Shown one piece after another: positions 52,958 to 61,694 of a stretch of DNA of 64,000 nucleotides. The notes under the pieces are model-generated. The model worked only from the letters and a program-made list of their open reading frames with translations. It had not been told where the DNA came from and ran no database searches. Positions within the stretch are counted from its first letter, which is position 1. Every line of letters begins with the position of its first letter. The DNA is from Novosphingobium sp. ERN07 (lineage in GTDB: Bacteria; Pseudomonadota; Alphaproteobacteria; Sphingomonadales; Sphingomonadaceae). The position numbers and the translations under genes are program-made. The stretch lies in contig NZ_JABAID010000010.1 in assembly GCF_012641335.1 (NCBI RefSeq), forward strand, positions 62,001 to 126,000. Direction: 5' to 3'.

Positions 52958-53365
52958 TCAACCAATTAGCCGCAGCTTTTCCAGCATTTCGGCATAGCCT
53001 GCCTTGCCTAGCGCAGCGGCGATAGCGTCTTCGCCTGCGCGGGAAGCGGCGTGGACTTGCGGCATTACAGTTATGCCTTCGGGAGCGAGGTAGAGACCGA
53101 TGGTCTTGCCGCGCCCCGGCTTGCGTTCGATCCAGTTGCGTTCGGAAATGCGTGCGACGATGGGTACGACGTTTGACCGTTCCATCCGCAGCATCCGGCC
53201 AATCGAACTTTGCGTGATGCCGGGATTGACTTCTATCACCATCATCACGGCGGCATCGGCATGGCGGATGCGCAGATCGCCATAGTGCGCGTTGACGATG
53301 CGCAGTGCGATGTTGGCCGTTCGCACGAGTTGAAAGCCGACCATAGGTTCTAGCGGATGCTTCAT
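52958..53365 (-). CDS. MarR-family transcriptional regulator
   Basis: A 135-residue winged-helix regulator: PGITQSSIGRMLRMERSNVVPIVARISERNWIERKPG is the DNA-binding core with the wing RGKTIGLYLAPEG; flanking helices form the dimer. Start ATG at 53365. It is divergent from the TonB receptor at 53550; a palindrome with ATAACA arms lies in the 184-bp gap. The simplest model is repression of the receptor gene, relieved by an aromatic or hydrophobic ligand, as for many MarR proteins. Confidence 0.88.
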   Translation of the reverse strand: MKHPLEPMVGFQLVRTANIALRIVNAHYGDLRIRHADAAVMMVIEVNPGITQSSIGRMLRMERSNVVPIVARISERNWIERKPGRGKTIGLYLAPEGITVMPQVHAASRAGEDAIAAALGKAGYAEMLEKLRLIG

Positions 53366-53447
53366 CAGGCCGCTGTAACACCGTCAGTCCCGATGTGCAT
53401 CAAGGAAGGTCTCAGCGTTTCACAGACGCGATAACGCTACCAAATGT

Positions 53448-53464
53448 TGTTATTGACCATAACA
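53448..53464. promoter_or_regulatory. Candidate MarR operator
   Basis: TGTTAT-TGACC-ATAACA has perfect 6-bp arms and a 5-base centre, 83-99 bp from the MarR start and 86-102 bp from the TonB receptor start. Size and symmetry fit MarR-type operators. Confidence 0.5.
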
Positions 53465-53549
53465 CAGAATCGGGCGTATGCTGCCCTCAGCCGGTATCAG
53501 GACGGCGCATTGCCGGGCACGAAAAATGATGCCGGTATGGGAGGATAGG

Positions 53550-56141
53550 ATGACCAGATCGCTTCGCGCGGGCGTAAGCCTGCTTGCATTTTCGATTGGT
53601 GCGCAGGCCCTTTGCGGGCAAGCCTTGGCGCAGGACACCAGCCAGCCGGAAACGCCCACCACAACCGAAATCGTCGTTACCGCGCAGTTCCGCGCGCAGA
53701 ACCTGCAGGATACGCCGCTGGCCATCACGGCGGTGAGTGGCGAACTGATCGCATCGCGCGGCCAGACCAACGTTTCGGAAATCGCATCGCAAGCGCCGAA
53801 CGTCACGCTGAAGCCGCAAGGGCAGGAACTGGGGCCGGGCATCATCGCCTTCATTCGCGGCGTGGGCCAGACCGATCCCAACTTTGCGCTGGAGCCGGGC
53901 GTTGGCATGTACATCGACGATGTCTATCTGCCGACGCTGACGGGTTCGCTGCTCGACCTGACCGATCTTGACCGCGTGGAAGTGTTGCGCGGGCCGCAGG
54001 GCACGCTGGCCGGGCGCAATTCGCTGGGTGGATCGATCAAGCTCTATTCAAAGAAGCCCGAAGGCAGCAACACCGGCTCTATCGAGGCGACCTATGGCCG
54101 CTACAACCGCATCGACGTGCGCGGGCTGTTTGATGTGAAGCTGGCCGAAAACCTGTTCATGCGCGTGGGCGGGGTGACCAAGAACGTCGATGGTTATGTC
54201 AAGCGGCTCGATTACAACCTGACCCATCCGGGCACCAATGTGCCGACCTTTGCCAAGGGCGCGGACCCTGTGCTGGGCAAGGTGGGCGGCACATCATCTG
54301 TGGCAGGGAAGGTTTCACTGCGTTGGCAGCCAAGCGAGACGGTGGATATCAACCTTTCGGGCGATTACACGCGCGAGCGCAACGAGCCGGGCGCGAACGT
54401 GCTGCTCTATGCCAATACATCGGCGGTGTTCGATGGCCCGAATGCCACGTTCACCGGCGGGCGTCCGTTCCTACAGGGCACCAACGGCGCGGGCATTCCG
54501 CTGAACTGCGCGTTCGTTCCGAACGGGGCGAATAGCTGCGATACGATCAGCGGCTATGACCGGCGCTTCATTTCTTATGCAACCTATGGCGATGCGGCGC
54601 GGCCCGATAGCCAGATGCCCTACAAGCCGACCTTTACCGATCCGCATTCGAACCTCGACAACTATGGCGCGGCGCTGACCATCGATGTCGATCTTTCCGA
54701 TGCGCTGAAGCTGAAGTCGATCACATCGTGGCGCAAATATACTGCCGACTGGTCTTATGACTCCGATGGTTCGCCTATCGCCAACAACAACCTGAACCAG
54801 ACGCAGAAGAACCGGCAGTGGAGCCAGGAACTGCGGCTTTCGGGCAAGGTGCTGGACGACAAACTGGATTTCACGGTTGGCGGGTTCTATTTCGATACGC
54901 GCGGCACGTTTACCGGTCGCATCAACCTGAACTATGCCGGGATCGATTTCCTGCACGGGCCTGATCCGACGCCTGCGAAGAACAAGGCGCTGTTCGCCAA
55001 TTTCACCTTCGCGCTGGCCGAAGGCGCGAACCTGACCGGCGGCATTCGCCAGTCGTGGGATGAGAAGGATTACGGCTATGTCCGCCGCAACCCGGATGGG
55101 ACGGCGATTCAGGGACCGTGCAACTTCTTCCTTGGTGCGCCCACCGCAGGGCCGACCGGGCTTGGCAACCAGCCCAACTGCCTCCTGTTTGGCCTGAACG
55201 GGCTGACGGCAAGCTTCCGCGACAACCGTGTCGACTGGCGCGTGGCGGCCGACTACCGGTTCAGTCCGGACTTCATGGCCTATGCTCAGGTATCGACCGG
55301 CTACCGCGCGGGGGGTGTGAACCCGCGTCCGTTCTTCCCCAGCCAGGCGACGGCATTCCGGCCTGAAACGATTACCGCTTATGAAGTGGGCTTCAAGTCC
55401 GACCTGTTTGACCGGAAGCTGCGGGTAAACGTTTCGGCGTTCTTCAACGATTACAAGAACATCATCCTGTCGAGCGTAAACTGTCTCGATCTGGCGACTG
55501 CCGGTCCGGGTGGATCGTCACAGGCAACGCCGTGCCTGCGGCCATCGAACGTGGGGTCTGCCCATGTGAAGGGCTTCGAGGTGGAAACGCTGATCCGCCC
55601 GGTGGAGAACTTCACCATCGACGGTTCGGTCAGCTATCTCGATTTTCAGTACCAGAACGTCGATACGCTTTCGACCGGTGTGACGCTGAAGGACGTGACG
55701 CCCTATACGCCGAAGTGGAAGGCGGCGGTGGGCGTGCAGTATGACATTCCCGATGTGCTGAAGGGCATGGTCACGTTGCGTCTGGATGGTGCCTATCAGT
55801 CGAAGATCTATACCGAAGCGGCGAACCTCGACAGTCTGGCGGTGAGCAGCACGGTGCCGGCGAACAGTCCGGTCACGCCTTCGCCGTTCAGCAATGCGGG
55901 CGGCGGCGGGCCGATCACCACGCTGCGCCTGTCCAACCGGATCGACGGCTATTTCCTCGCCAATGCGCGTGTGGGCTGGCAGTCGGACGAGAAGGACTGG
56001 GGCGTGACGCTGGAAGTGCAGAACCTGACCAACAAGTACTATTTCCTGACGCTGTTGCAGGAAGCGTTCGGCGCGGGGACGGCATCGGGCCAGCCCGGCC
56101 GCCCGCGCACATGGTCCGTATCGGTCCGGCGTTCGTTCTAA
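53550..56141 (+). CDS. TonB-dependent outer-membrane receptor
   Basis: An 863-residue receptor: signal peptide MTRSLRAGVSLLAFSIGAQA ending QALAQ, TonB-box-like TEIVVTAQFRAQN, plug VEVLRGPQGTLAGRNSLGGSI, and a barrel ending WSVSVRRSF. The plug's RGVGQTDPNFALEPGVGMYI is the form seen in receptors of sphingomonads grown on large organic compounds. The ATG at 53550 follows GGGAGG. It is controlled in common with the divergent MarR gene in all likelihood. Ligand unknown. It ends 47 bp before the convergent uxuB, where the uronate module begins. Confidence 0.92.
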   Translation: MTRSLRAGVSLLAFSIGAQALCGQALAQDTSQPETPTTTEIVVTAQFRAQNLQDTPLAITAVSGELIASRGQTNVSEIASQAPNVTLKPQGQELGPGIIAFIRGVGQTDPNFALEPGVGMYIDDVYLPTLTGSLLDLTDLDRVEVLRGPQGTLAGRNSLGGSIKLYSKKPEGSNTGSIEATYGRYNRIDVRGLFDVKLAENLFMRVGGVTKNVDGYVKRLDYNLTHPGTNVPTFAKGADPVLGKVGGTSSVAGKVSLRWQPSETVDINLSGDYTRERNEPGANVLLYANTSAVFDGPNATFTGGRPFLQGTNGAGIPLNCAFVPNGANSCDTISGYDRRFISYATYGDAARPDSQMPYKPTFTDPHSNLDNYGAALTIDVDLSDALKLKSITSWRKYTADWSYDSDGSPIANNNLNQTQKNRQWSQELRLSGKVLDDKLDFTVGGFYFDTRGTFTGRINLNYAGIDFLHGPDPTPAKNKALFANFTFALAEGANLTGGIRQSWDEKDYGYVRRNPDGTAIQGPCNFFLGAPTAGPTGLGNQPNCLLFGLNGLTASFRDNRVDWRVAADYRFSPDFMAYAQVSTGYRAGGVNPRPFFPSQATAFRPETITAYEVGFKSDLFDRKLRVNVSAFFNDYKNIILSSVNCLDLATAGPGGSSQATPCLRPSNVGSAHVKGFEVETLIRPVENFTIDGSVSYLDFQYQNVDTLSTGVTLKDVTPYTPKWKAAVGVQYDIPDVLKGMVTLRLDGAYQSKIYTEAANLDSLAVSSTVPANSPVTPSPFSNAGGGGPITTLRLSNRIDGYFLANARVGWQSDEKDWGVTLEVQNLTNKYYFLTLLQEAFGAGTASGQPGRPRTWSVSVRRSF

Positions 56142-56188
56142 AGGGGGGAGGACGGCGGGTTCCCAAGGCACCCGGAGCTTGCTGTCTT

Positions 56189-57598
56189 TCAGACCGCCGT
56201 CTGCACCCCCGTGCAGGCGGCGGTCAGCGTTTGGAGATCGGCTGCTGTGGGTTGCCACGTTCCGGCATGGGGGCCTTGGCCGGTGAACAGTGCGCGTACG
56301 GCATCAGCCGGGTTCGCGGCGCGGTTGGCGATAGCGCCCAGTCTGTCCGCCATAGGGTCATCGACGGTTCCGTTGTGACCTTGGAGGTGGTGTATCCAAG
56401 CTGCGATGGCGGAAAGGATGGCGGGGCAGGGTTTGCCTTGTGCCTGATTGGCGGCGATGGTTTCGAGCCAGCGCTGTGGGATTTTCTGTGAGCCGTCCAT
56501 CGCGATCTGGATGAGGCGGTGGTTGAGGCTGGGGTTGGCGAAGCGGTCGATCAGGGCGTCGGCATAGGCGGTGAGGTTCTGGCCGGGGGCTGGCGTGATC
56601 GTGGGGGCGGCTTCTTGGCGCATCAGGCGTGTCGCCAGTTGGCGCAGGTCGGGGTCGGCCACGGCTTCGTGAACATAGGTGTGCCCGGCCTTGAGGCCGC
56701 AGTAGGCGAGCAGCGAATGCGCGCCGTTGAGCATCCTGAGCTTGGCGGTTTCATAAGGCGCGACGTGGGAGACGAGCTGCGCACCGACCGCTTCCCAGCG
56801 GGGGCGCGGGCCTGCAAAATTGTCCTCGATCACCCACTGGCTGAACTGTTCGGTGATGACGCAGGCTTCATCCGTAAGGCCGCCGAGCGCCGCTGCCACC
56901 ATCGCGCGATCATCGTCGGTGGTGGCGGGCACGATGCGGTCGATCATCGTTGCCGGGCACGTGCAGTTCTGGGCGAACCAGTCCACCAGATCGGGTTCGT
57001 GCCGGCCAAGATATTGCAGCATCAGCGCGTTCAGCTTTGCGCCGTTGTCGGCAAGGTTGTCGCAACTGAGCAGCGTGATCCCCGGCAGCCCGGCCTTGTG
57101 CCGCCGCAGCAACCCTTGGGTGACGAAGTAGTAGAAGCTCAGGGAGTGCGCGAGGTCGAAGTCGAGATCGCCCGCCTCATTGCGGCAATAGCCCTTCTCG
57201 GTCACGGTCAGGCTGACGATGTGCGTGGCAGGCGCAGCCACGGCGGCGATGACCGCGTCCGGCTCCTCGCTGGCGACAAGGACATTGCGCACGGAGCCGA
57301 CGATGCGCAGCGTAGCGCCTTCGCCCGATTGCTCGGCCACGGTGTAAAGCCCGCCCTGCGGGTTCATCTGCCGCGCCACGCCGGGCGAGCGCAGCGAGAC
57401 GCCAGTGATCATCCAGTCCCGGTCGCCTGCATTCCCATCACCCAGATTCATCGCGGCATCGGTGTACCAGGCCTGATGCGCGCGGTGGAATGCGCCGATG
57501 CCGAAGTGGACGATGCCCACGTCCTGCGCATCGCGATCATAGAGCGGCCGCGCGACTTGCGCCGGAAGGCTGGCCAGCGTTTCGGGTGAGAGCCTCAC
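56189..57598 (-). CDS. uxuB: Mannitol-dehydrogenase-family oxidoreductase, probable fructuronate reductase
   Basis: A 469-residue NAD-dependent polyol-type dehydrogenase. The N-terminal domain carries VGIVHFGIGAFHRAHQA, and the catalytic segment has ETAKLRMLNGAHSLLAY, the K-x-x-x-L-N-x-x-H signature. Its place right after uxaC indicates reduction of D-fructuronate to D-mannonate (UxuB) rather than mannitol oxidation. The start is set at GTG 57598, which has GAGG six bases upstream; a GTG at 57610 overlaps the uxaC stop and is possible. Downstream enzymes of the pathway (uxuA, kdgK) are not in the window. Confidence 0.85.
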   Translation of the reverse strand: MRLSPETLASLPAQVARPLYDRDAQDVGIVHFGIGAFHRAHQAWYTDAAMNLGDGNAGDRDWMITGVSLRSPGVARQMNPQGGLYTVAEQSGEGATLRIVGSVRNVLVASEEPDAVIAAVAAPATHIVSLTVTEKGYCRNEAGDLDFDLAHSLSFYYFVTQGLLRRHKAGLPGITLLSCDNLADNGAKLNALMLQYLGRHEPDLVDWFAQNCTCPATMIDRIVPATTDDDRAMVAAALGGLTDEACVITEQFSQWVIEDNFAGPRPRWEAVGAQLVSHVAPYETAKLRMLNGAHSLLAYCGLKAGHTYVHEAVADPDLRQLATRLMRQEAAPTITPAPGQNLTAYADALIDRFANPSLNHRLIQIAMDGSQKIPQRWLETIAANQAQGKPCPAILSAIAAWIHHLQGHNGTVDDPMADRLGAIANRAANPADAVRALFTGQGPHAGTWQPTAADLQTLTAACTGVQTAV

Positions 57599-57606
57599 AG
57601 TTTGCC

Positions 57607-59007
57607 TCACAGCTTGTAGGCCTTCTTCGCAAGGTTGTAGGACAGGTCTTGCGCCAGTTCGGCCGCTTCCCAATCCTCGATGCGGTGCTCCATCACCAGT
57701 TCGGCAAGGAAACCGCAGTCGATGCGGCGCGCAACGTCGTGGCGCGCGGGGATCGACAGGAAAGCGCGGGTATCGTCGTTGAAGCCGACGGTGTTGTAGA
57801 AGCCCGCCGTCTCGGTGGTCATGTGGCGGAAGCGTTTCATGCCTTCGGGGCTATCGTGGAACCACCATGCCGGGCCAAGCTTGAGGCAGGGGTAATGCCC
57901 CGCCAGCGGCGCGAGTTCGCGGGCATAGGCGCTTTCATCCAGCGTGAAGAGGATGATCGACAGATCGCGTTCGTTGCCGAACTTGTCGAGCAGGGGCTTC
58001 AAGGCATGGACGAAATCGGTGCGGGTGGGAATGTCCGCGCCCTTGTCACGCCCGAAGCGTTCGAACACGGCGGCGTTGTGATTGCGGAAGGAGCCGGGGT
58101 GGATCTGCATGACGAGGCCATCGTCCACGCTCATCCCCGCCATCTCGGTCAGCATCTGCGCGCGGAACAGTTCGGCCTCTGCGGCGGTGAACGCGCCAGA
58201 CACGACCTTGGCGAACAGCGCCTCGGCCTCGGCGGCGGAAAGGTTGGCCGTTGCCGCCGTGGGGTGGCCGTGGTCGGTGCTGGTCGCGCCCATGCTCTTG
58301 AAGAACGCGCGGCGGGTGCGGTGGGCGGCGAGGTATCCGCGCCATGTGCAGCAATCCTCGCCGGTCAGTTCAGTCAGCGTGTCCAGATTTGCGCGGAAGC
58401 CTTCAAACTCCGGATCGACCACCGGATCGGGGCGATAGGCGGTGATGACGCGGCCCTTCCACCCACTCTCGCGGATGGCAACGTGGTGTTCCAGCCTGTC
58501 GATCGGGCTTTCGGTGGTGGCGAGAACCTCGATATTGTACCGCTCGAACAGTGCGCGCGGGCGGAAGGTGTCCGACGCCAACATCTCGGTGATCGTGTCG
58601 AAATAGAGGTCCGACGTTTCTGCGCAAAGCTGCACGCCCATGCCGAACGCCTCGGCAAAGACCCAATCGAGCCACATGCGCGAAGGCGTCCCCCGGAACA
58701 GCCAGTACCTCTCAGCAAACAACCGCCACGCCGCGCGCGGATCGACGCCCTTGTTGCGCACGCCAAGGTCTTCCAGCGCCACCCCTTGCGAATAGAGCAT
58801 ACGGAACACGTAATGATCCGGCACCAGCAACAGGTCGGTCGCATTGCCGAACGTATCGTTCCCCGCAAACCACCGCGGATCGGTGTGGCCATGCGGGCTG
58901 ATGATCGGCAAATCCTTCACACCGGAATAAAGCTCCCGCGCCAAGCCGCGCACCGAAGGATCAACCGGAAACAACCGGTCGGGGTGTAACTCAAGATTGC
59001 GCGGCAT
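57607..59007 (-). CDS. uxaC: Glucuronate isomerase
   Basis: A 466-residue UxaC of the amidohydrolase superfamily that converts D-glucuronate to D-fructuronate (and galacturonate to tagaturonate). Metal-site His39 and His41 lie in ISPHGHTDPRWF; further family segments are FRGTPSRMWLDWV, TTESPIDRLEHH, and GFNDDTRAF near the C-terminus. Length matches the E. coli enzyme (470). Start ATG at 59007 overlaps the GH43 stop (TGATG). Followed directly by uxuB. With GH43 and the esterase it forms a unit for glucuronoxylan- or glucuronoside-derived sugars. Confidence 0.95.
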   Translation of the reverse strand: MPRNLELHPDRLFPVDPSVRGLARELYSGVKDLPIISPHGHTDPRWFAGNDTFGNATDLLLVPDHYVFRMLYSQGVALEDLGVRNKGVDPRAAWRLFAERYWLFRGTPSRMWLDWVFAEAFGMGVQLCAETSDLYFDTITEMLASDTFRPRALFERYNIEVLATTESPIDRLEHHVAIRESGWKGRVITAYRPDPVVDPEFEGFRANLDTLTELTGEDCCTWRGYLAAHRTRRAFFKSMGATSTDHGHPTAATANLSAAEAEALFAKVVSGAFTAAEAELFRAQMLTEMAGMSVDDGLVMQIHPGSFRNHNAAVFERFGRDKGADIPTRTDFVHALKPLLDKFGNERDLSIILFTLDESAYARELAPLAGHYPCLKLGPAWWFHDSPEGMKRFRHMTTETAGFYNTVGFNDDTRAFLSIPARHDVARRIDCGFLAELVMEHRIEDWEAAELAQDLSYNLAKKAYKL

Positions 59008-60629
59008 CAGTCTTCCAGTGCAGAGAATTTGAAGTTGCGGAATTGCGTTTCGCCGGGGCCAGCGGCGTAAAAGCCGGGACGCAGCATCAGGAATCCGCCG
59101 CGCACGTTGTGATGATAGCCCGATACTTCCATGCCCCGGTCGAACTTGAGCCAGGTGCGCCCGCCATCGCCCGATGTGTGATAGCTGATGATGTGGCGGC
59201 GGTTGGTCACGCGAATGCGCATGGAGGCGCCGTGCGGATTGTCCGGGCGGCCACGCTCCATCCCGTATTGGTTTGTGACGAAGCGGTCCTTGTCGAAGCC
59301 GAGACCGGCATAGAGCTTGTCGTCATAGAACAGCACAAGGCCTGCGGTGGCGCCGGGGGCCAGATCGATATCGCATTCGAACTGGTAGGACGTATCACCC
59401 GCGATCAGCAGCAGCGGGGAACCGGTGGAAGGGGCAAGGCCTTTGCCTTTGAAGAACAGCGTGTTGTTGGCCACCCGCACGCGGCTTGCTTCGTCCTGTG
59501 CGGGGCGGAAAAATGACCATTTGGTTCCGAGTTGCAGAGTGCTGAAATCGTCACTCAGCGGCATGCCGTGGGGCAGGGCGGTTCCGCCCTTTGGCTTGGG
59601 CAAGGGCGCGGCAAGATCACCGCCGGTCATGCGGAACCAGCCATCCGCGGTCCATTCCACCGGATCGAGCAGGCACTGGCGGCCCAGCGTCCAGAACCCG
59701 TTTTCAAACCCGTGGTAGAGGCTCCACCACGAACCATCGGGCGCTTCGATCAGGCTGGCATGGCCGCGTGACCACCATGCTTCGCGAATGTCGGTGGTGC
59801 GCACCAGCGGGTTGCCGGGATGTTGTTCCCACGGGCCGTGAATCGACTTTGCCCGCGCGGCGATGACCATGTGGCCGGTGGGTGGGCCGGCGGTGCCGCC
59901 GACAGCGGTGATCATGTAGAACCATTTGCCGATGCGGTGAATCTTGGGGCCTTCGGGCGAGAAGCCTTCGACGTCCCATTCATCGGGATAGCGCCACGGA
60001 TCGTATACGTGTTCGACCGGTCCGGCGACTTTAATGCCGTCGTCTGAAAGGCGCACGCGGTCTCCGCCCGAAAGGAACAGCCAGCGCGATCCGTCTTCGC
60101 CCACGGCATGGCACGGGTCGATATGATCGTGGAGACCAAGCGGAACCGGATCGCTCCACGGGCCGTCGATATGGTCTGCCCAAATCACGAAGATGTCGTT
60201 GTGCGGGCTGGCTTTTACCGGGATGTAGAGGAAATAGCGGCCCCTGTGCTTTTCAAGACTGACCGCCCAGACCGAGCCGATGTTCCTGTGCAGCACGGGT
60301 TTGCGCGGCTGCCAGTTCACCAGATCGCGCGAATGCCAAATCAGCAGGCCGGGATAGCTCTCGAAACTGGAGAAGGTGAGATAGTAGTCCTTTCCGTCCT
60401 TGAGGATGGCCGGATCGGGTCGGTCGCCCGACAGCACAGGATTGACGAACGTGCCGTCGCCAAGGTCCGCCACACGCTGGTTGTCGATGCCCCGGCGTCT
60501 CAAAGGGATTGGTTGGGACACCGGGGCAACTGCGGCATTCGCCATTGGAGGCACGGCGACGCCGAATGTGGCTGACGCCGCCGAGATTAGCGCCTTACGC
60601 CTGCTCACGCGGTATGCCCTAAAGGTCAT
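59007..60629 (-). CDS. Glycoside hydrolase family 43 protein (beta-xylosidase/arabinofuranosidase-like), exported
   Basis: A 540-residue protein with an N-terminal twin-arginine-type signal (VSRRKALISAASATFGVAVPPMANA), then a five-bladed propeller of GH43 type: general base Asp72 in GDRPDPAIL, HIDPCHAVGEDG, and the general acid Glu in GFSPEGPKI. The C-terminal part (from about 365) is a beta-sandwich as in GH43 with a DUF1349-like or lectin-like domain. Expected to release xylose or arabinose from xylan side chains in the periplasm. Start ATG at 60629 overlaps the esterase stop (ATGA). Confidence 0.88.
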   Translation of the reverse strand: MTFRAYRVSRRKALISAASATFGVAVPPMANAAVAPVSQPIPLRRRGIDNQRVADLGDGTFVNPVLSGDRPDPAILKDGKDYYLTFSSFESYPGLLIWHSRDLVNWQPRKPVLHRNIGSVWAVSLEKHRGRYFLYIPVKASPHNDIFVIWADHIDGPWSDPVPLGLHDHIDPCHAVGEDGSRWLFLSGGDRVRLSDDGIKVAGPVEHVYDPWRYPDEWDVEGFSPEGPKIHRIGKWFYMITAVGGTAGPPTGHMVIAARAKSIHGPWEQHPGNPLVRTTDIREAWWSRGHASLIEAPDGSWWSLYHGFENGFWTLGRQCLLDPVEWTADGWFRMTGGDLAAPLPKPKGGTALPHGMPLSDDFSTLQLGTKWSFFRPAQDEASRVRVANNTLFFKGKGLAPSTGSPLLLIAGDTSYQFECDIDLAPGATAGLVLFYDDKLYAGLGFDKDRFVTNQYGMERGRPDNPHGASMRIRVTNRRHIISYHTSGDGGRTWLKFDRGMEVSGYHHNVRGGFLMLRPGFYAAGPGETQFRNFKFSALED

Positions 60630-61630
60630 GCTGCCAGCCCCGTGGTGCGCGCCCATGCTCGCCACAGGTCGGGCCAGACTTCGGCGGGCTTGCCAATGGC
60701 CTTGCGCAGGCCAAAGCCGTGGCCGCCGTGTTCGAACAGGTGGGTTTCCACGCGAATGCCCTTTTCCTTCAGCGCCGCGCGCAGCAGCAGGGTGTTGTTG
60801 ACCGGGACGGCATCGTCATCCTCGGCGTGGGTGAGGAAGAACGGCGGCGCGTCTTTCGGCACGTTGCGGTGCGGGGAATGTGCGGCCTCGCGCGCTGGGG
60901 GGGCGGATTTTCCGACCAGCAGTTCGCGTGAACCGGGATGGGCATCGGGCGCGCTCATCGACACGACCGGATAGATCGGCGCGGCAGAGTGCGGTTTGGC
61001 CGAGAGTGTATCTGCCGCATCGACGGGTTCATAGGTCTTTGCCGCAAAGCGGGTGGCCAGATCGGCGCAGAGGTGGCCGCCTGCGGAAAAACCCATTGCG
61101 GAAACACGCTCAGGCTCCACCGCGAAATCGCGGGCGCGGTGACGGATCAGGCGCATCGCCCGTTGCGCGTCTGACAGGGCAACATCAGGCCCCGCCGCCC
61201 AGCCTTCACCGGGCAGGCGATAGAACAGCACGAAAGCGGTGAAGCCGCGCGCCGCCAGCCAGCGGCCCATTTCATAACCTTCCTTGTCAATCACCACCCA
61301 GCGGTATCCACCGCCCGGCGTGATCAGCACGGCAGCGCCATTGGGCCGGTCTGGCCGGAACACGGCCATGCGCGGCGCGCTGATGCCGAAGACGGCGCGG
61401 TCGGTGACGAGGCGGTCGGTCGAGCGTTCCTGCACCGTTTCGACCAGCGGCTTGGCAGGTTTGCCCGGTGCTCCGTCAGGCCACAGATCGATGGTTTCCG
61501 AAGGTTGCGGCAAGCCGGGGGGCAAAGCGCCATTCGGCACGGCAGGCACTGCGGTTTGCGCAACGGCCTTTCCGGTCAAAGCCGCAGAAACAAGCGAAGC
61601 CGCCATGAAAGATCGACGATCAAGTGTCAT
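60626..61630 (-). CDS. Exported alpha/beta hydrolase (carbohydrate acetyl-esterase-like)
   Basis: A 334-residue esterase with a Tat-like or Sec signal (MTLDRRSFMAASLVSAALTG, cleaved near AVAQ). Oxyanion-hole PGGGY at 106-110, nucleophile Ser182 in MGFSAGGH, acid Asp in HAEDDDAVPV, and His in EHGGHGFG. This is the set seen in bacterial acetyl-xylan esterase-like alpha/beta hydrolases. The ATG at 61630 follows GGAG and starts the signal. It overlaps GH43 by ATGA, so both would deacetylate and trim xylo-oligomers in the periplasm. The exact ester bond is inferred. Confidence 0.85.
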   Translation of the reverse strand: MTLDRRSFMAASLVSAALTGKAVAQTAVPAVPNGALPPGLPQPSETIDLWPDGAPGKPAKPLVETVQERSTDRLVTDRAVFGISAPRMAVFRPDRPNGAAVLITPGGGYRWVVIDKEGYEMGRWLAARGFTAFVLFYRLPGEGWAAGPDVALSDAQRAMRLIRHRARDFAVEPERVSAMGFSAGGHLCADLATRFAAKTYEPVDAADTLSAKPHSAAPIYPVVSMSAPDAHPGSRELLVGKSAPPAREAAHSPHRNVPKDAPPFFLTHAEDDDAVPVNNTLLLRAALKEKGIRVETHLFEHGGHGFGLRKAIGKPAEVWPDLWRAWARTTGLAA

Positions 61631-61694
61631 GGCGGCTCCGTTTGCAAGTTGGCCGGGCAGCATAGGAGGGACCGCCCGACCGGGAGGGTTCAGG

